NCBI GenBank assembly: GCA_004296815.1
Contig: SCVT01000347.1
Location: forward strand, 1 to 18,142
Source: Reyranella sp.
Lineage (GTDB): Bacteria; Pseudomonadota; Alphaproteobacteria; Reyranellales; Reyranellaceae
Direction of reading: 5' to 3'
Length of the DNA: 18,142 nt
This document shows positions 14,621 through 18,142 of the stretch, in pieces. A program made the translations under genes and the position numbers. Numbering within the stretch: position 1 is the first letter of the stretch; each line of letters starts with the position of its first letter. The notes below the pieces were generated by a model. It saw only the letters and a list, made by a program, of their open reading frames with translations. It was not told where the DNA came from and made no database searches.

Positions 14621-16424
14621 TCACGTCACGGAAGATGCAGTTCTCGACGCCGTCGCCCGAGACGGCGGCGCGCTTGGACCACTGCCACAGCGGGTTCCAG
14701 TAGGAGTCGAGCACCGTTGCCGCGGCTTTCGAGTCGTCGAGGACGAAGCCCAGCTCCTGCAGGTTGACCGGGTACATGTTGTCGGAGCCGATGTAGAAGA
14801 CCCGCTCGTCTACCATCCAGAACTTGGAATGGTTGGCGATGGTCTTGCCGCCTGGCCAAGAATCGTCGGGACCGAAGCGGAACGGCGCCAGGTGGAAGCG
14901 GCTGCAGAGCAGCGCGTTCACCGGGTCCGGCCCCTTGCGGATCTCGTAGCGCGCCTTCGGGTCCTTGTCCTCGATGCGCTTCTGCACGATTTCCTTGAGC
15001 CGCTTGGCAAGCGCCTCGACCGGCACGTCGTTGAAGTATGGACTGCCGCCGTTGCCGATCGAGCCCGGGTTGGAGAGCACGACATGGACGTCGCCGCCGC
15101 GCTCCATCAGATCGACCATCTCGGTGAGCGCGCTTTCGGGAAACAGCGTATCGGAGCGGCCGAGACGGAAGCCGAGATCCTGCTGCACGACGCGGATGCT
15201 CTTGCGCGCCGCGCCGAACATCAGGTCGCGCGCCAGCTCGCTCTGGTTGGCGAAGTCTTCGGTGATGCCAGAGCCCAGCCGGCCGACCGACAGGATCTCG
15301 ACACCGCCCCTGCCCTCCGGTGTTCGGCGCGTGGCGAGCGGCGCCGGACAGGCGCGGCCAAACTCGCTCTGGCCGGATGCATAGCTCACCAGCGAGATCG
15401 ACGCCTTCTGATCGAGGTTCGAGCAGACGAAGCTCCACAGGCGGTCGGCGAAGCGCGACGCGCTGGCGGCGGCCGGGCCGCGCACCATCATGGAGAGGTC
15501 GTGCACGGGATTGTCGGTGAGATAGTCATCGGTCCAGTAATTGTGGCCGCCGAGGAACGTCTCGCGACCGTCGACCACGAAGAATTTTGCGTGGTTCCAT
15601 GAGAAGCTGTTGCAGGTCTCGAAGGCCGTGCAGGAGCGCATGGCGGCGACGCTGACGGAGACGCGCGAGCCCGGCATGTTCTTGATGCCATCGGTCAGCT
15701 CCTTCAGTAGAGCTTCGGCATCCACACCCTTGGGCGGGAACTGCCCGACCAGCACACGGACCTCGATTGGCCGGCGGCTGGCGGCCAGCTCGGCGAGACC
15801 CGCGCGCACAGCAGCAACGAACCGGCCGTCCGGCACAGGCTGGAGGGCGACGATATCGACGCTCTGGCGCGCGCTTGCCACGAGAGCATGGAGACGCAAG
15901 ACCAGCGCATCGGAATGGCCGAGACAGACCTTCCGCACCGCGCCGCGGAGACCGGGCGTGCGCGGCCAGATAGCCGCACAGGTCCCGCCCTTGCAGTCGG
16001 CGTCGCTCGAGCAGACCGGCAGCGAGATGTCGGGCTCGCAATCCTTGCAGCCCATGGTGAACCAGGTGAGGTCGTCGGCCTTGCGGCCCCAGCGGTTGGG
16101 CGTCTGCACCAGCCAGTCGGCGACCAGGCTGTTGCCGCGCGTGAGGTCGTAGGTGACGCCGGCGTAGGCACCCGGCGAATCGCTCTTGGCGAGCTCGCGC
16201 TGGAGCTGCTGCAGGACGTCGGGCTGCGCCATGTTCGGCGCCTGGATACCGCGATCGCGGATGAGCGCGGCGATCGACGTGGACGGCCGCAGGAGCCCGA
16301 AGGCCCGTTCCCCGTTGCTCTCGTTGACCGAACTGCTGGGCAGGTCGCCGCTGCAGGTGGCGAGCACGCCGGCCAGCAGCAGCATGATGAGGCCCTTCAA
16401 GCGGCCAACGTTCGTCGCGGACAT
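14613..16424 (-). CDS. Phospholipase D-family protein, probable envelope lipoprotein with Cys-rich insert
   Basis: This 603-residue protein carries two HKD motifs, H278-x-K280-x4-D285 (NHAKFFVVDGRETFLGGHN) and H532-x-K534-x4-D539 (NHSKFWMVDERVFYIGSDN). It can therefore form the complete two-lobed active site of PLD phosphodiesterases and transferases. The N-terminus (GLIMLLLAGVLATC) looks like a signal peptide with a lipobox-like LATC at C24; threonine at -1 is unusual. Between signal and catalytic lobes, residues 126-167 hold six cysteines, including PVCSSDADCKGGTC. Four more cysteines (265, 271, 334, 359) are consistent with disulfides in the periplasm or outside. No other PLD-linked gene is adjacent. 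Substrate may be a phospholipid or nucleic acid, which is undetermined. The 3' end overlaps the amidase gene by 8 bp. Confidence 0.9.
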   Translation of the reverse strand: MSATNVGRLKGLIMLLLAGVLATCSGDLPSSSVNESNGERAFGLLRPSTSIAALIRDRGIQAPNMAQPDVLQQLQRELAKSDSPGAYAGVTYDLTRGNSLVADWLVQTPNRWGRKADDLTWFTMGCKDCEPDISLPVCSSDADCKGGTCAAIWPRTPGLRGAVRKVCLGHSDALVLRLHALVASARQSVDIVALQPVPDGRFVAAVRAGLAELAASRRPIEVRVLVGQFPPKGVDAEALLKELTDGIKNMPGSRVSVSVAAMRSCTAFETCNSFSWNHAKFFVVDGRETFLGGHNYWTDDYLTDNPVHDLSMMVRGPAAASASRFADRLWSFVCSNLDQKASISLVSYASGQSEFGRACPAPLATRRTPEGRGGVEILSVGRLGSGITEDFANQSELARDLMFGAARKSIRVVQQDLGFRLGRSDTLFPESALTEMVDLMERGGDVHVVLSNPGSIGNGGSPYFNDVPVEALAKRLKEIVQKRIEDKDPKARYEIRKGPDPVNALLCSRFHLAPFRFGPDDSWPGGKTIANHSKFWMVDERVFYIGSDNMYPVNLQELGFVLDDSKAAATVLDSYWNPLWQWSKRAAVSGDGVENCIFRDVIR

Positions 16425-16494
16425 GGACAGCGACTAAATCCCCTCCCAGACTGCGACGCAACCAACAAAGCGGTTACAACGGGAGTCTCCGGGA

Positions 16495-17424
16495 ATGAGC
16501 AGCAAGGCGTCGCATTCGATCGGCTGGATCGGCCTCGGCCGCATGGGCGAGGCGATGGCCGCCCGCCTGGTGAAGGCCGGGCACGGGATCTCGGTGTGGA
16601 ACCGCACCGCCTCCAAGGCCGACCCGCTGGCGCAGATCGGCGCCGAGGTGGTGACCGACAAGACCGCGATGGCCCACTGCGAGACCGTGTTCACCATGGT
16701 CTCCACCACCGACGACCTGAAGGACATCCTGTTCGGCAAAGGTGGCGTCCTTGCCGGCAAGGCGCGGCCCAAGCGCGTGGTCGACATGTCGTCGATTTCC
16801 GACACCGGCTCGGCCGACATCCGCAAGGGCCTGACCGAGATGGGCGTCGCCTATCTCAGCGCGCCGGTCTCGGGCAACGCCAAGGTCGCCAAGGCCGGCA
16901 AGCTGCTGGTGGTCGCATCCGGTCCGAAGGCCGAGTACGACGCGGTGGAGCCGCTGCTGGCCGCGCTCGGCCGTGCCCACATGTATGTCGGCGAGGGCGA
17001 GCTCTCGCGCATCTGGAAGATCGCGCACAACACGATGTTCGGCGTCATCATCCAGTCGCTCTGCGAGATCACCCTGCTTGCCGAGAAGGCCGGCATCCCG
17101 CGCCACGTGTTCCTGGAATCGATCAACCAGAGCGTCCTGGGCTCGATGTACACCAAGTACAAGACGCCGGCGCTGGTGAACCTCGACTTCACCACCACGT
17201 TCACGCCGAAGCTGCTGCTGAAGGACATGGAGCTCGGCATGGGGGCGGCCAAGGCGCTCGGCGTCATGATGCCGACCGCCTCGGTGACGCGCGACAGCGT
17301 GCTGTCGCTGTCGCATCAGCATCCCGGCGACATCGACTTCTCCGTGCTGCTGGTCGAGCTGGCGCGCGCCGCCGGCATGAAGCTCGAACCGGAGAACGTG
17401 AAGGTGGGCGACGGGCTCGCCTGA
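16495..17424 (+). CDS. NAD(P)-dependent oxidoreductase, 3-hydroxyisobutyrate dehydrogenase family
   Basis: This 309-residue beta-hydroxyacid dehydrogenase oxidises a 3-hydroxy acid or reduces the matching semialdehyde. The Rossmann motif is GLGRMGEAMA (13-22). N36-R37 at the end of strand 2 suggests NADP use. The substrate loop LSAPVSGNAKVAKAGKL (121-137) replaces the usual DAPVSGG, and the catalytic lysine is K175 in IWKIAHNTMFG. The helical C-terminal domain completes the fold at normal length. GGGAG precedes the ATG. It is divergent from the PLD gene over 70 bp in which no clear regulatory site is seen. The amidohydrolase begins one base after its stop, so the two are almost surely co-transcribed. 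It could be a glyoxylate/tartronate-semialdehyde or 3-hydroxyisobutyrate enzyme. Confidence 0.94.
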   Translation: MSSKASHSIGWIGLGRMGEAMAARLVKAGHGISVWNRTASKADPLAQIGAEVVTDKTAMAHCETVFTMVSTTDDLKDILFGKGGVLAGKARPKRVVDMSSISDTGSADIRKGLTEMGVAYLSAPVSGNAKVAKAGKLLVVASGPKAEYDAVEPLLAALGRAHMYVGEGELSRIWKIAHNTMFGVIIQSLCEITLLAEKAGIPRHVFLESINQSVLGSMYTKYKTPALVNLDFTTTFTPKLLLKDMELGMGAAKALGVMMPTASVTRDSVLSLSHQHPGDIDFSVLLVELARAAGMKLEPENVKVGDGLA

Positions 17425-17425
17425 C

Positions 17426-18142
17426 ATGGCGCTGCTGCTGAAATCCGGGATCGTCGTCACGCAGGATGCCGCGCTCGGCGTCCTGCCGAAGGGTGACGTG
17501 CTGGTTGACGGCAGCCGCATCGCCGCCATCGCGCCCCAGATCGCGGCGCCCGGCGCCGAGGTCGTGGAGTGCAGCGGCCATTTCGTGATGCCGGGGCTGA
17601 TCAACGCCCACATGCACACCTGGCAGACCGCGCTGCGGTCCGTCGCGGCCAACTGGACGCTGCTGGAATATTTCCGTCACGTCCATGCCGGGCTGGCGAC
17701 GGTGTTCACACCCGAGGACATCCATGTCGCCACGCTGGCCGGCGCACTGAACCAGCTCGACCACGGGGTCACGACGCTGGTCGACTGGTGCCACAACAAC
17801 CCGACGCCGCAGCACACCGACGCTGCTGTCGCCGGCCTGAAGGAGAGCGGCATCCGCGCCGCCTTCTTCCACGGCTCGCCCAAGCCCGATCCCAAGCCCG
17901 GCGAGCCGCACTTCTCCGAGGTCCCCCACCCGCGCCGCGAGATCGAGCGCCTGCTGAAAGGCCCCCTCGCCGACCGCGAAGCGCTGGTGACGCTCGGCAT
18001 GGCCGTGCTCGGCCCGCACTATTCGACCCTCGACGTCAGCGCCCACGACTTCGCGCTCGCCAAGGAGCTGGGGCTGGTCGCCTCGATGCACCAGGGCGGC
18101 GGCGAGGCGAAGACGCCCGGCGGCTGGGAGACGCTGATGGAA
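17426..18142 (+). CDS. Amidohydrolase/deaminase (ATZ/TRZ-MTA/SAH deaminase type), cut by right edge
   Basis: The first 239 residues are in the window, and the frame stays open to the last base. The N-terminal beta domain (MALLLKSGIVVTQDAALGVL, VLVDGSRIAAIAP) leads into PGLINAHMHTWQTALRS, whose H62 and H64 form the first metal pair. LDHGVTTLVDWCHNN matches the typical G-V-T-T segment. H222 in SMHQGGGEA is the expected third metal histidine. This is the arrangement of cytosine deaminase, chlorohydrolase and S-adenosylhomocysteine deaminase relatives, which hydrolyse C-N or C-Cl bonds on heterocycles. The final His/Asp ligands lie beyond the edge. Its start is one base after the dehydrogenase stop. 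The substrate cannot be specified. Confidence 0.92.
   Translation, partial: MALLLKSGIVVTQDAALGVLPKGDVLVDGSRIAAIAPQIAAPGAEVVECSGHFVMPGLINAHMHTWQTALRSVAANWTLLEYFRHVHAGLATVFTPEDIHVATLAGALNQLDHGVTTLVDWCHNNPTPQHTDAAVAGLKESGIRAAFFHGSPKPDPKPGEPHFSEVPHPRREIERLLKGPLADREALVTLGMAVLGPHYSTLDVSAHDFALAKELGLVASMHQGGGEAKTPGGWETLME

Overview
The window reads as high-GC (roughly two-thirds G+C by eye), densely coded chromosomal DNA from a metabolically versatile proteobacterium. It most resembles an alphaproteobacterium of the Hyphomicrobiales or Rhodospirillales/Reyranella type. That placement is an inference from codon bias and family mix (Rieske oxygenases, GST, amidase, nitronate monooxygenase, 3-hydroxyisobutyrate dehydrogenase family), not from a marker gene. 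I see no rRNA, tRNA, CRISPR array, insertion sequence or phage gene. Nineteen genes are called: seventeen complete and one cut by each edge.

Region 1 (1-6112, minus strand) is a tightly packed seven-gene run. In transcription order it encodes an alpha/beta hydrolase, a zinc-type alcohol dehydrogenase, a glutathione S-transferase, an exported NEW3-like beta-sandwich protein with a C-terminal membrane anchor, an ABC ATPase, an ABC-2 permease, and an unknown protein cut by the left edge. Three junctions overlap (4, 11 and 4 bp) and the others are 8-37 bp, so a single operon is likely. The last gene appears to start at CTG.

Region 2 (6160-9267, plus strand) diverges from region 1 across 47 bp. 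It encodes a Rieske non-heme iron oxygenase of the phthalate 4,5-dioxygenase type, a glutamine-synthetase-like gamma-glutamyl ligase and CutA. The oxygenase-ligase pair recalls aniline-type catabolism, in which an amine is gamma-glutamylated and oxygenated, and is the most interesting metabolic hypothesis here.

Region 3 (9283-10822) holds a cupin and a PhnB-like VOC protein on the minus strand, divergent from a TetR regulator. A perfect 8-3-8 palindrome in the 45-bp divergent gap is a strong operator candidate.

Region 4 (10803-14620) holds a class I nitronate monooxygenase (minus strand), divergent from a LysR regulator followed by a second VOC protein and an amidase. The gap carries a clear LysR-type T-N11-A dyad.

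Region 5 (14613-18142) holds a large lipoprotein-like phospholipase D-family protein with a cysteine-rich insert (minus strand), divergent from a 3-hydroxyisobutyrate-dehydrogenase-family oxidoreductase and the start of an amidohydrolase/deaminase.

The overall picture is an accessory catabolic and detoxification neighbourhood of small, separately regulated units. No gap between genes exceeds 100 bp.
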